Notes: generated by a model not told the origin, from the sequence alone. A stretch of 32,500 nucleotides of DNA from Monoplex corrugatus (GCA_030674185.1 JAPXFY010000018.1:36991816-37024315); one strand, 5' to 3'. Shown: positions 1-10,917, numbered from the stretch's first letter. Numbers and translations: made by a program.

Positions 1-125
1 CAGAGCGTGTCGACGCAGTGCAGCTCCATCCATTTTTTTTTATCAAGACTTTAGAAAGGCAAGAAGGCTAATTTGCCTCCAAAGGGAGAGGCATGGGAAT
101 CAACCTATCTCTCCATTGTTTAATA
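1..125. repeat. Dispersed repeat, copy 1 (truncated by window edge)
   Basis: This stretch resembles 24020-24160. Both have a GC-rich block with CAGTGC and CCA/CAT just before a run of T, then a segment on the pattern AAGACTT..AAAGGCAAG..GGCTAAT..GCCT, ending in AACCTATCTCTC. The match is diverged but continuous by eye. It is an interspersed element of unknown class with no coding capacity visible. The left boundary lies outside the window. Confidence 0.6.
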
Positions 126-439
126 CAGGGACAACCGGTGAATGCCCTGCTCTTATCGTTTTTCAACTGCTGTGGGATCTTTAGCGTGCGCAGGCCAGAA
201 GGTTCATGGGTCGGACTCGTTTTTCATCCCCTTCCGAAGGACTAGACGTTCAGTTCGATTTTCCGGTCAAACTGAGGAGAAAGGTCAAAGCCTCAACGGG
301 AAACGAATTCTGGAACCTTGAGCTTAGTTATTGACAGGAATATGTCTGAACCATTCTGCCACTCTTCTTATTTTACATGACTTGGAATTTTTCTCTTACG
401 ATGTGACTGCAGTGCCGAGCACTCGGCATCTACTGGCCA

Positions 440-700
440 GAGAAAATATCCACCAAGGCGCTCTACTCTCGGACTAAGCTCTCACCCTTGAGCAAGACGC
501 TTCGAAGACGCCAATTGAGACTGATCGGGCACAGCCTTCGAATGCAGACAAAGTGTCCCACTCCCCTGGGTGACATATTGTCTGCCAACCTCAGCGACCG
601 TGTCAATCTTCGACGTGGACAAGGCAGAACTCTGACTCTGAAGGCTGATGTTACGAATGATCTTGATCTCCTCGGCGTTTCCCCAGCAGTTGTCATGAAC
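440..700 (+). pseudogene. LINE ORF2 C-terminal relic
   Basis: The plus-strand frame from about 440 reads WPEKISTKALYSRTK, then LRRRQLRLIGHSLRM at about 497-546, then RRGQGRTLTLKADV. A basic RRRQLR..GH.LR block followed by a GRQR/GRP-type basic stretch is typical of the extreme C-terminus of many animal non-LTR retrotransposon ORF2 proteins, after the reverse transcriptase. No RT motifs remain upstream, so this would be a heavily 5'-truncated copy. The open frame runs to a stop after about 739. The family cannot be named from this fragment. A chance ORF is possible, but the GHSLRM-like block favours the LINE reading. Confidence 0.5.
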
Positions 701-964
701 ATAAACAGCATCCAATTTTCACAATTGATTGGTTCGCTCTAATTTGCTGAGCGTTAAATATATATCATGTGACTGCAATTAAGCTTTGCTTTTTTGTTCT
801 GCCTTTTTGTGTTTGAAGATGGAGTACCCGTCCTCAGAATACATTCCATGTAACAAGCTTGTTTGAATATCGTGGGAAAAGTGTTCACACATATGATTCA
901 TACATACACCGCTAATGTATGGTTTACTATAGCACATACAAAATTATAGACAAAGAAAAATACG

Positions 965-1465
965 TCTCTGTCCCTGCCTCTTGTCTCTGTCTCTGTCTCT
1001 GTCTCTGTCTGTCTGTCTGTCTGTCTGTCTTTCTCACACACACACACAAACACACACAAACATACACACACACACACAAACACACACACGAACACTCGCA
1101 CACGCACACACACATATACACACGCATACACACACACACACAATCATACACAAACACACACATACAAACACACACACACACACACATACAAACACACACT
1201 CACACAAACACACACACAAACACACATACACAAACACACACACGCACGCGCACACACCACGCGCACACACACACACAATACACACACAAACACACACATA
1301 CACGCACGTGCACACAAACACACACAAACACACACACGCACACACACGCACGCACACCACACACACAAAACACACACACATACATACACGCACACACACA
1401 CACAAACAAACAAACACACACACATTGACACACACACACGCACACACACAAACACACAACACAAG
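965..1465. repeat. Compound (TCTG)n / (CA)n microsatellite
   Basis: About 65 bp of CTGT/TCTG repeats pass directly into about 430 bp of imperfect CA repeat with interspersed CACG, CATA and CAAA units. Long ORFs on both strands (His/Thr-rich, Cys/Val-rich) arise from the repeat and are not genes. Confidence 0.97.
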
Positions 1466-1469
1466 TTTC

Positions 1470-3262
1470 ACGTGTTCACTGAAAATTTCTTAACAAAACT
1501 GAACGACAAACAGATTAACAGAAGCAAAAATTAAGATGGACATGCCATTTCGTAAAACCCCTTTTCCCAACGAACCAACACACATCAACATTTGATCACC
1601 AGAAACAATAATGAGACAGCGAGATAAATTTACTTCTGGCGGAAGTGAAGTTATTCCCCTTGGAGGGTAAGATGATGTCCCTTGCTGGTTTATTTGCGAT
1701 ATACACCCAACTTTCCCAAAATTCTGTGCCAGAAATTTCCTCTTTTTTGTTTCTTTGTCTTTTCTTGGTTTAAATATGTGTTTATTCAGATGAACGAATC
1801 CAAAATACACACAATAATGACATCTGAATCAAACAGACTGCCAGCGTTCAAGCAAACACGAACCAGAAAAAACACACAAATAAAAACAGAACGCATATTC
1901 AGTATAATCTGTCTTGTTTTGTTATATAAAAGACACGTTCTGTTTCTAATTTTTGTGCGTGTGTTTTTTCTGGTTCGTATTTACACACAACAGTTTTTTA
2001 GAGAGATCATCAAGAAATTGTTATGTGAATTATTGTCTATCATTTTCAAAGAGAAGCATCGACGTCAGCTTTCCACATCACAGACAGACCGTGCAAATCA
2101 TTGCTAGTCTCCATCTTGTGCCAGTGTCAAACATGTACATGGCTACATGTAGCTCGTTCAGGGAAGACAGTTTGACCCTTGAGACCGGGTAGGTGAAAAA
2201 CCTGTTGACATCCCACCTCGAAAATACGACCAACGAGCATGTATGAAATATTAATGCCTTGATGGGGCCAGTGTAACTCTTGCTGACACTAGGGAAATGT
2301 TATTAACTTTCTTGTCTTGTATACACACATACACATGCCATTTACATGTAACCAAGATTATTCCAGCGGTAGGCTGATAAGATACCAGTATAAAACATAG
2401 ACTAGGTAAAATATAGTCTAGGTAGGGCCTCAGGACCTGGCCAGCTCATGGGTTTATGTGCAGACTTAAGGCTTGTGCCATGATCACCATACACATGACA
2501 CCTGTGACGAAAGTGCATACGGAATTCGTTCCGAGCGCGGAGACGTCATCTTGAGAAACTAAAACTGAAACTGAAAGCCTTTCTGAAGTCTAAGTTAAAA
2601 AAATAAAAACGACAAAAAAAAAAAAAATGGTGACGCTGAACCTCGACGACTCGCTCACAATGGCAAGATCAGCCCGAGTTTCACCTGGTAAATTCATTGT
2701 GAGAAAAAGAAATAAATATGATAATGAATATGGTCACGTCACGGTACTACCCAAGACCATCTTTAAGTGTATCCTGGAAGGAGACCATCGGAGAGGTCGA
2801 CACAGCGAGCGTTAGATCTCAAAAACTTGAACATCTTCAATATACGGAACTTACTCGCTGCTGTCTCCAAGAAACGAAGAAGGATTCTGCATCCCATAGG
2901 CCTTCCATCTCAAAGACCATATTTATTGTGGGATTAGGAAAAGAAATGGGCAGTGTGGTGGATTAGGTCCCTCTTTTTCTCTGACTGTACCAGTTCAGAG
3001 GATTTACATTTACAATGGTAATCTGCCTATTTATTTATTTTTCTTTTTTCTTTTTAATGGACGAAAACAATAATAATCATGATCGTGTATTAGTTTTGAC
3101 GCACACAAGAGTATCTAGACATCCAAAAGAACGTTGTTTACACACAGACATCAAGTCATTGGGTTGTTGTTATCATTGTCGTTGTTAATGTCTTGCGACA
3201 ACTACCATAACACTAAGGTATCGTTCAGCGATCCATTCTAATAAATACTGAATAAGATATTC
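1470..3262. other. Gene-free stretch
   Basis: No convincing exon, RNA gene or mobile element was recognised. The sequence is AT-rich with scattered ORFs under 145 codons that lack domain-like composition. A short (AAACTG)-like run lies near 2557-2576, followed by A-rich runs at 2597-2626, which could be a degraded retroelement 3' tail. This was not strong enough to call. Confidence 0.5.
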
Positions 3263-3265
3263 GTG

Positions 3266-3327
3266 GCTGTCTCTCTCTGTCTGTCTCTGTGTCTCTTTCT
3301 GTCTCTCTGTCTCTCTCTCTTTGTCTC

Positions 3328-3366
<39 letters not shown>

Positions 3367-3435
3367 GTGTCTTTCTGTCTCTGTCTCTGTCCATCGGTCT
3401 CTCGGTCTCTCTCTGTCTCTGTCTCTGTCTGTCAT

Positions 3436-3467
<32 letters not shown>

Positions 3468-3535
3468 ACACACACACAAACAAACAGACAAACAAACAAA
3501 CACTCATGCACACATACACACATACGCACGCACAT
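3266..3535. repeat. Compound (CT/CTGT)n - (CA)n microsatellite
   Basis: About 200 bp of CTCT/CTGT repeats passes into CACA, CAAA and CATA repeats. It has the same arrangement and orientation as the compound array at 965-1465. Serine/Leu-rich and Arg/Asp-rich ORFs here are repeat artefacts. Confidence 0.95.
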
Positions 3536-4165
3536 AATTTGCAACACACCAGGTGGATCACAAATCACGTCCCTTTTTGACAGATATCCTGAACATACTA
3601 AATACCGTTCACCCTTCCAAAATTTCTGACACACATCTTGACCCCTGTATTGCGTAGGTTACATCGTCAACACTTGTTTCATTGAACGTGCTTGAGACAA
3701 CATCTCAGCCACACTGTACCCCTTAAAAAAACCCTGAGGGTTTTGGTGTGCCCAAAGCCGGTGTCTGCATTTCGAAGCCTGAACATTCAGGTGTTCAAAA
3801 ACAACACGAACATCACAAAGAGAACGGTCCGACTGTCGGCGGAGTTTTAATAGCGATATTGACCAGAGTCAGAGATCTGCAGGTCTGGATACCAGAAAAC
3901 CCTCCAGACGTCTGCTGTTTGGGATTCAAGACAATTTTATCAGAGGATTTGAACGCGAAAGACACAGAAAATGGCCTGGCCCGTTGAGAAACAATCTGTT
4001 CAGACAACACCACTGACCTCACTCACTGACCATCAAGATGATGACATGTTGAACAGCGCTGGCATCACCACGACCGTTGGCTTCAACAACCAGTCAACTG
4101 TTTCCACGTCACATGATGGAGACGATGCCCACTCCGAGAGATTCATAATTTGGTAGTACGATTGT
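3536..4165. other. Gene-free stretch with two small unsupported ORFs
   Basis: Two small plus-strand ORFs (3748-3987 and 3971-4156) have fairly mixed amino-acid composition. The second is rich in Ser, Thr and Asp, as in an extracellular stalk. Neither has a clear acceptor/donor pair that would connect in phase to the exon at 6484, so neither is called as an exon. Confidence 0.4.
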
Positions 4166-4169
4166 TTCT

Positions 4170-4452
4170 ATAATAATAATAATGATGATAACAATAATAA
4201 TGGTAATAATAATAATATAATAATGATAATGATAATAATAATATATAATAATAGTAATAGTAATAATAATAGTAATATCGATGATGATGCTGATGATGCT
4301 GATGACAATAGTGGTGGTGGTGGTGGTGGTGGTGATAATGATGATGATGATGATGATGATAGTAATAGTAGTAATGCTAATAATAGTAATAACAATAATG
4401 ATAAGAATGATGATGATGATAACGATGGTGATGGTGATGATGATAACTCGTT
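4170..4452. repeat. Mixed trinucleotide array (AAT, GAT, GGT)
   Basis: Imperfect AAT/TAA units grade into GAT units, then (GGT)8-9 at about 4312-4335, then GAT and AAT units again. All ORFs (poly-Asn/Asp, poly-Ile, poly-Leu) follow from the three-base period. Confidence 0.95.
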
Positions 4453-4500
4453 CTTGTAGGTCGCTAATATAGAAACTCATACGGACTCACTGCCAGTTAC

Positions 4501-4544
4501 ACATGTTATACAACCCTGGAGAACATGTTATACAACCCTGGAGA
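4501..4544. repeat. 22-bp tandem duplication
   Basis: The unit starting ACATGTTATACAACCCTGGA occurs twice head to tail (4501-4522 and 4523-4544) with no mismatch seen. This is a small recent duplication in otherwise unremarkable sequence. Confidence 0.9.
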
Positions 4545-5188
4545 GTGATTACATACAGAGGCACAGATACATTATGCCTACTTACACATATGATCAGAAT
4601 ATAATTAATAAATACGCACAAATGTATGCATACCAAGACTGTCCGACCATACATACACACATACATTTATGGCCACAAACACACAAACATAGAAATGACC
4701 ACACCATGCCACACAGTCCATAGTTGTGTGTGGATGACCATGAGGGTGGAGATACAATGTGACACCAGCAGCAGTGGAAGGCCTGGGTGAACATATGTCA
4801 AGCCTGTCGTTGTGACGTGAAAGGCCACAAAACCTCGAGGAAAAATCCGGAGCTGGAGTCCCTATGGCGGTCTGCTGCTGTTTTCAGCAACGTTCCGGCA
4901 ACTCCTGCAACACTGTTGGTGCCAAACTGTACCAGCCTTTGCCGTTCCTTTGGTCCAATCAACAGTATGGAGAGGGGGGGGGGGGACCTGCTGCATGAGC
5001 AACAGTTTGTCATCCATATCACCTGGTCCTGGCTTACGTCCTGGATAGATCACACCAGCTTCGCCTCATGGTGTCGAAACAACATGGGAAGCAGCAGTCA
5101 TCCAGTTATAAGCTACAGCTCAATTGGCGTAGAGTGTATCGCCAGGGGCTGCTTCCAACGGTGGGAGAGATTCTGGGATCTCACTGGA

Positions 5189-5440
5189 CAGCTGAAAGAT
5201 GTCCTATATGGTGAACTAGTCTCCGACAAGAGATCCGTTGGCCACCCCCAGCTACGACACAAAAGACGTCGGCAAGCGCGATATGAAAGCTCTGGACATC
5301 AACACAGAGAGCTGGGAAGACACAGCAGCTGACCGCAACAGATGGCGCATCGTGGTCCAGAAATAACCCAGGTTGGGGGAAAAGAAGATCCAGACCTCAG
5401 ATGAGGAAAAGAGAGACAAGCGACGAGCTCATGTGAAGGT
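5189..5440 (+). pseudogene. LINE ORF2 C-terminal relic (YGELxxGKRSxGRP type)
   Basis: The plus-strand frame gives GQLKDVLYGELVSDKRSVGH and then PQLRHK up to about 5265. The reading then shifts by one base and continues DVGKRDMKALDINTESWEDT and AADRNRW to about 5364. This is the conserved C-terminal segment of a widespread animal LINE ORF2, in which a YGEL..GKRS.GRP..R block precedes a TESWE..A.DR..W block. A Lys/Arg-rich segment with EEKRDKRR follows to about 5440. The frameshift near 5262 and the absence of RT or endonuclease upstream make it a dead 5'-truncated fragment. It is directly followed by a SINE-like tail (5458-5735). Confidence 0.8.
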
Positions 5441-5457
5441 AATCCCTCGGCCAGCAT

Positions 5458-5735
5458 CTATACATGCATCACTGAGAGTGTTACTCAAATCTAGTGGCCA
5501 ACACCGCAGGTGTCTGTATCTCTCAAGCTTGGTTGACGCAAGGATATGTTATGATAGTTGGGGTAGAGTATAGCCCTGTCAAGCCGTCTCAGTCCTAGAT
5601 GACTCTGCATAACATCACGATTATCTTCATCATCATCGTCATCGTCGTCATAACATTGTCAAACTTGTTCCAGCTTCTATGACCGTTATTGTGACACACA
5701 GACAATGGGACAGAAAGAAGTGAGTACAAATGATG
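5458..5735. repeat. SINE-body-like repeat, copy 1 (no tRNA head)
   Basis: This segment matches 23605-23885 over about 280 bp with moderate divergence. Shared landmarks are GTGTTACTCAAATCT / GTGTTGCTCAAATCT, CAGGTGTCTGTATCTCTC, TTGACGCAAGGATAT / TTGACCCCAGGACAT, CTCAATCCTAGAT-like and a CATCATC-rich stretch. The copy at 23.4 kb carries a tRNA-like 5' head with A and B boxes; this copy lacks it. It abuts a LINE ORF2 relic, so the shared body may derive from that LINE's 3' UTR. Confidence 0.75.
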
Positions 5736-5977
5736 TGCCATAATCCTGTATAATACACATTGTCTTTGTGGCATTCACAGTTAAAATGGATTGTCTAATG
5801 ATAGGGGGGTGGGGTCTTACTAGTATGGAGACCTTAGAGTTTCTCCCCAGCAGGATTTTTGTCACTGACACGGTGACTCGTTATTGGCTCCACCCATTCT
5901 GTCAGTGTGAGCCTGTGCACAACCATGGGTACCAGCCAGGTCCTGAGAGAGGCCACACAGAGGATGTGCTCGTATGA

Positions 5978-6258
5978 AATGTGTGTGTGTCTGTGTCTGT
6001 GTCTGTGTTGTGTGTGTGTCTGTGTCTGTGTGTGTCTGTGTCTGTGTCTGTGTCTGTGTTGTGTGTGTGTCTGTGTGTCCCTGTGTGTGTGGTGATGGTG
6101 GTCTTTGATTTAATATCTATTCATTAAAGTGATTTTAGACAGTGTGTGCGTGTGTGTGTGTGTATGTAGGTGTGTGTGTAAGTGTGTGTGTGTGTGTGTG
6201 TGTGTCTTTGTGTATGCGAGCGCGCGCGTGCATGCGTGCGTACGTGTATATCTGTGTG
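5978..6258. repeat. (GT)n / (CTGT)n microsatellites
   Basis: Two GT-rich blocks lie at 5978-6090 (GTGTCTGTGTCTG units) and 6141-6258 (GT with a GCGCGCGTGCATGCGTGCG stretch of alternating purine/pyrimidine). They are separated by about 50 bp of unique sequence and lie a few hundred bases upstream of the transmembrane exon. Confidence 0.93.
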
Positions 6259-6483
6259 TGTGATTTGCATTTGATATCCTCCATAACTTCTGTCAGTAGG
6301 CTAAATGTGATCATGACACTTAAAATAGAAGTAGTCAAACTTGTTCATGCAAGTAGACGTTCACCAGTTATAAAGAAGAGACATAAAAATGTACATTTCA
6401 AGTGGCCTAGTTCTATATCAATACCCATAGCTAACATTTCTAATCAACTGACGGTACCCACGTTCCTCCTCCATCAACAACAG

Positions 6484-6830
6484 GGGCATTGTAGGAGGAG
6501 TAGCGATCATCTTCGTCTTACTTCTCACCGCCTCCCTGATCATCTACCTGTTCAAGAGGAGACAAAGGACGGAGAACAGGGCAGAGACAGACAGCAGGCG
6601 AGGCCTGAGTGGTGGCTTCATCACCGAGGGGTCTGAACGGGAAAGCCTTTGCAGATGCTGTCCCTGCTATCCGTGTTGCTGTCTGTGTTGCTGTCTGTGT
6701 TGCCATCTCTGTTGCCGTTGCTGTTGCCGTTGCCGTTGCTGTCTGTGTTGCTGTTGCTGTCGGAGCCAAGGAGACGGTCGCCTTGACGTTAGCGTCAAGG
6801 GATTGACAAACGAGGAGAACGTTGACGCAG
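6484..6830 (+). CDS. Internal exon: transmembrane helix plus Cys-rich juxtamembrane tract of a novel single-pass receptor-like protein
   Basis: The exon follows a pyrimidine-rich tract ending AACAACAG at 6483 and ends at GACGCAG before a GTTGGT donor at 6831. It enters and leaves in phase 1, giving 115 whole codons. An in-frame TGA at 6449-6451 supports splicing at 6483. Residues 1-23 (GIVGGVAIIFVLLL...) are a strongly hydrophobic helix. KRRQR follows as a stop-transfer signal, so the rest should be cytoplasmic. Residues 56-92 (6650-6760) contain 25 cysteines in 37 residues, such as CRCCPCYPCCC and a final CCCCC, mixed with Arg, Leu and Pro. An acidic tail (TNEENVDA) leads to the junction. 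Its single-base remainder plus the first two bases at 10918 makes an Ala codon. The protein family is not recognised. The ectodomain exons were not found. The tract may be palmitoylated or metal-binding (inference). Confidence 0.72.
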
Positions 6831-6943
6831 GTTGGTGATGCGGATGTTGAGACGTTGATGAAGATTGGGTGCAGGGTGTGTGTGTGGGGGGGGGGGTTGA
6901 ACGCTGGATTATGGGGTTGAGGGGGGGATGAATGTTTCATCGT

Positions 6944-7250
6944 CATCATCAGGTGCCTTGGCGCATGGCGTTGGCGATCATGGACTTTCATCTGTCTCTA
7001 TCTCTTGTCGCCTCAAGCATCTCTTCCACCCTCCTTGTCTTCAGCCACTCTGCAAGTCCGTCTAGTATCTTCTCCTTGGGTCTACCTGGTGCTCTCTTTA
7101 CCTCCAGCTTTCCCGTTGTGACCAGGTGCTCCAATTCCTCTTTCCTCATAAGATGGCCTATAAATGTTGCCTGTCTTTTCCTAATCTTCCTTATGAATAA
7201 TCTACTTGTTAGATTGTCTCGTTTGTTTTCTTTGCTGTCTATGGAACTCT
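6944..7250 (-). pseudogene. LINE ORF2 C-terminal relic, inverted
   Basis: Minus-strand translation gives FIRKIRKRQATFIGHLMRK, then ELEHLVTTGKLEVKRAPGRP and ILDGLAEWL, then MIANAMRQGT and a stop. A GATGATGA-type tail follows the stop. This is the C-terminal end of a LINE ORF2 and is closely related to the plus-strand relic at 24900-25470, which has FIRKIRKRQATFIGHFMRK. The 5' end is truncated near 7250 within the RVP.TAKKTNET block, where a stop replaces the Trp seen in the other copy. It lies in the predicted intron, antisense to the receptor-like gene. Confidence 0.9.
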
Positions 7251-7255
7251 CAACA

Positions 7256-7880
7256 TGGTTGTTTATAAATTGTTTAATGGTTGGCATTACAGTATTGGTG
7301 GTGGGCAAATTATTAAACGTATGGAAGATGGAGATAGATGAGATGAGGCGGGATGGGGGAATCATAGCGTGTTGTATGACAGGTTCTTGTTGTGTGACGG
7401 ACGTACTAACCCGTGACCAAGACGTGGGACTTTCAGTAGGAATATTCTAAGTTCAAACCTGTCTGGTTGCACCATGCCGATAGAAGGATGGAGGTCAGTG
7501 TCAACAGGCGTGTGGACCTGCTTTGTGCCTGACACCCTGTGTGTATATACGCTGACAGAACCACAAGCACGCCAGTTGACCGCTCCTGTAAGCTATGTCA
7601 GTGTTCGGTGATTTGTGTAAACTGGAAAAGTTCGGGTAGGGATTTGAGAAAAGGAGGAGAGGGGAGATGTTATCATCGTATCCAATGAAAGTGGTGTCTT
7701 TTTTTTTTAACCCTTTGAGAGGGGAGAGCGTGTGTTAGATCTTGGAATTCTGAGTTTGCTCTTGAGAAAATTGTCACATTTCGACAATTCCATACGCGTT
7801 ACACCCAAATCTGCTGGACGTTAAAATTAATAAAACGAACGAACACACATACGTGCACACACACGTGCACATAGTCTTAC
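7256..7880. other. Gene-free intronic stretch
   Basis: Mostly unique-looking sequence between the LINE relic and a CA array. No exon with matching splice phase or conserved composition was seen. A short poly-T (about 7700) and scattered AT-rich blocks are the only structure. Confidence 0.45.
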
Positions 7881-7882
7881 AG

Positions 7883-7913
7883 ACACACACACACGCACAC
7901 GCACACGCACACG

Positions 7914-7966
<53 letters not shown>

Positions 7967-7975
7967 GCACGCACA
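7883..7975. repeat. (CA)n microsatellite with CACG units
   Basis: About 90 bp of CA repeat with interspersed ACGC units, including about 20 uninterrupted CA dimers in the middle. It is intronic if the gene model is correct. Confidence 0.96.
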
Positions 7976-8350
7976 CTAGATCAGAATTGAATAAAGACAA
8001 ACTGCAGGACCAGATTTGAAGGAAGTGACAGAGCGTGAACGTCGAACGTGGACAAGAAGTTCATGCCATACTACTGAACCTTGGTAAAACGATCTACGCT
8101 ATCCGAAAGGTTTTCTACCGAAAGATGGAACGCCAAACAGTGGAATCAGACGAGGGGTGATTGTCTGTGAGGGGTGACTGTCTGGAGGTGAGGTTGGTGC
8201 TCAGGTGGCAGCTAACACTTCTGCATTAATTCCACACGTCCAAGCTTGCCCCGAAAAAGTTCTGTCCCTGCAGTCTCCAGCCTGCCCAGCTGTTGATGAA
8301 CACCTGACACTTTTCCGGGACTGAGAAAGGCAAATCAGCGAGGGAGAGGC

Positions 8351-10005
8351 TATGGACACCCCCATCATGGACACTGCTGTCATGGATACCACCATTACGG
8401 ACACCACCATCACGGACACCACCATTACGGACACCACCATCGTAGACACTGCTCTTCATGGACACCACCATCACGGACACCACCATCACGGACAATACCA
8501 CTACGGACACCACCATCATGGACACTGCTCTCATTGACACCACCATCATGGACACTGCTCTTCATGGACACCACCATCACGAACACCACCATCACGGACA
8601 CCACCATCATGGACATCACCATCATATATACCATCATGGACACCACCATCACGGATACCACTATCACGGACACCACCATTACGGACACCACCATCATGGA
8701 CACTGCTCTTCATGGACACCACCATCACGGACACCACCATCATAGACACCAACATCATGGACACCACCATCATGGTCACCAACATCATATATACCGTCAT
8801 AAAAACCACCATCATGGACACCACCATCATAGACACCGCCATCATAGACACCACCATCAAGTACACCACCATCATGGACACCATCGTCATGGACACAACC
8901 ATCACGGACGCCACCATTACGGACACCCCCATCATTGACACTGTTCTCATGGACACCACCATCACGGACACCACCATTATGGACACCACCATCATGGACA
9001 CTGCTCTTCATGGACACCACCATCACGGACACCACCATCACGGACACCACCATCACGAACACCACCATCATGGACACTGCTCTTCATGGACACCACCATC
9101 ATAGACACCACCATCATAGACACCACCATCGTGGACACCACTATCTTGGACACCACCATCATGGACACACCATCATGGACACCACCATCATAGACACCAT
9201 CATCATGGACACCACCATCAGGGAACACCATCGGCATCGTGGACACCACCATCGTGGACACCACCATCATGGACACCACCATCAAGGACACCACCATCAT
9301 GGACACCACCATCATATTCACCACCATCATGGACACCACCATCATATACACCACCATCATGGACACCATCATCATGGACACGATCATGGACACCACGATC
9401 ATGAACACCACCATCATGGACACCACCATCACGGACACCACCATTATACGACACTGCTATCATGAACACCACCATTACAGAATACTGCTCTCATGAACAC
9501 CACCATCATGGACACTGCTCTCATGAACACCAGCATCATGGACACCAGCATCACGGACACCAGCATCATGGACACCAGCATCATGAACACCAGCATCATG
9601 GACACCACAATCATGGACACCATCATGGACACCAGCATCATGGACACTGCTGTCATGACACCACCATCATGGACACCACCATCATGAACACCAGCATCAT
9701 GGACAACGCCATCATGGACACCAGCATCATGGACACCATCATGGACACCATCATGGACACCAGCATCATGGACACCACCATCATGGACACCACCATCATG
9801 GACACCACCATCATAGACAACATCATCATGGACATCATCAGCATGGACACCATCATCATGGACACCATCATGGACACCACGATCATGAACACCACCATCA
9901 TGGACACCACCATCATGGACACCACCATTATACGACACTGCTGTCATGAACACCACCATTACAGAATACTGCTCTCATGAACATCACCATCATGGACACT
10001 GCCCT
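8351..10005. repeat. 15-bp minisatellite (CACCATCATGGACAC unit), about 1.65 kb
   Basis: The core unit is GACACCACCATCATG with frequent CATCACGG, CATTACGG and CAGCATCATG variants. It is interrupted by CTGCTCTTCATGG or CTGCTCTCATG spacers at irregular intervals (for example 8449, 8556, 8703, 9001 and 9078). A higher-order copy exists: the block with CCATTATACGACACTGCT at 9441 recurs at 9925, a 484-bp spacing. Because 15 is divisible by 3, several frames stay open on both strands (DTTIM, HHHHG, MVVSM), which produces misleading ORFs. Related fragments reappear at 10650-10720 after the inserted 32-bp array. Confidence 0.97.
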
Positions 10006-10009
10006 CGTG

Positions 10010-10112
10010 AGATCTTGAAGAGGACGTCAAGAGGGGAAGGGACAAGGTGGATCTGTGAATTACTATGGTAATGCCACTAGAATCATTGGAGTTTTACATG
10101 TAACACACTTTC
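10010..10112. repeat. Dispersed repeat family X, copy A
   Basis: The block GGGACAAGGTGGATCTGTGA, then TATGGTAATGCCACTAGAAT, then TTTTACATGTAACACAC, closely matches 13206-13309. More distantly it matches 19470-19690 and 28240-28440, which share GGACCTATGAAACATT and GCCACTAGAATGA. It is non-coding and of unknown class. In copies A and B it leads straight into the 32-bp minisatellite. Confidence 0.75.
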
Positions 10113-10650
10113 ATTACAGTAACCATCATCACTGACCTGTAAACAGTACAGTAGCCATTAATCACTGACCTGTAAACAGTACAGTAACCATCATCACTGA
10201 CCTGTAAACAGTACAGTAACCATAATCACTGATCTATAAACAGTACAGTAACCATCATCACTGACCTGTAAACAGTACAGTAGCCATTGATCACTGACCT
10301 GTAAACAGTACAGTAGCCATCATCACTGATCTGTAAACAGTACAGTAACCATCATCACTCACCTGTAAACAGTACAGTAACCATCACCACTGACCTCTAA
10401 ACAGTACAGTAACCATCATCACTGACCTGTAAATAGTACAGTAGCCATCACCACTGACCTCTAAACAGTACAGTAACCATCATCACTGACCTGTAAATAG
10501 TACAGTAGCCATCACCACTGACCTGTAAACAGTACAGTAACCATTACCACTGACCTGTAAACAGTACTGTAACCATCATCATTGACCTGTAAATAGTACA
10601 GTAGTCATTGATCACTGACCTGTAAACAGCACAGTAACCATCATCACTGA
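10113..10650. repeat. 32-bp minisatellite, array 1
   Basis: Roughly 17 copies of a 32-33 bp unit (CACTGACCTGTAAACAGTAC + AGTAACCATCAT) with point variants. Each unit contains the short inverted repeat CTGTA-AACAG-TACAG. The array is followed by a return of 15-bp minisatellite fragments (10650-10720), so array 1 with its leader appears inserted into the 15-bp array. Confidence 0.96.
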
Positions 10651-10917
10651 CACTGCTCTCATGATCACCATCATTATAGGACACCGCTCTCATGGACACC
10701 CCTAGGATACAGACACCGCTGTCGTAACGTCAGCTGTCAACCTCGCCTACAGAAAAAGTAAAGTCTCCACACTTGCTCACTATGACCTGAGGGTTATGGG
10801 ACAAACTGTTCCTTGTTGTGTCATGTGAGGGAGACCGAGCACATGCTCATGTCTGCCTGTGTTAAGGGCTTTTCACTGTCTAGCTGACCAACTTTTCTTT
10901 GTTTGTTTGTTGTACAG

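Larger units (their letters stand above)
6831..10917 (+). other. Predicted phase-1 intron (4087 bp)
   Basis: The intron begins GTTGGT after CAG and ends in a T-rich tract and TTGTACAG before 10918. Phases match at both ends. Its content is almost wholly repeat: an inverted LINE relic, a CA array, a 1.65-kb 15-bp minisatellite and a 32-bp minisatellite. The assignment depends on the two flanking exons belonging to one transcript. Confidence 0.6.

Noticed and set aside
898..1493. Long His/Thr and Cys/Val ORFs on both strands
   Set aside because: They are translations of the CA/TG microsatellite and have no non-repeat content.
2627..2815. 62-codon ORF after an A-run
   Set aside because: Short, no similarity recognised, no splice support.
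3953..4156. Ser/Thr/Asp-rich ORF as a possible ectodomain exon of the receptor-like gene
   Set aside because: There is a stop just upstream at 3950, no acceptor in frame, and the only nearby GT (4153) gives the wrong phase for joining 6484.
4787..5188. First part of the ORF overlapping the LINE relic
   Set aside because: Composition is not LINE-like and contains a G-run. It is probably a chance extension of the relic frame.
8352..9980. His-rich and DTTIM/MVVSM repeat proteins
   Set aside because: The 15-bp period keeps all these frames open. There are no splice sites, start context or unique domain.
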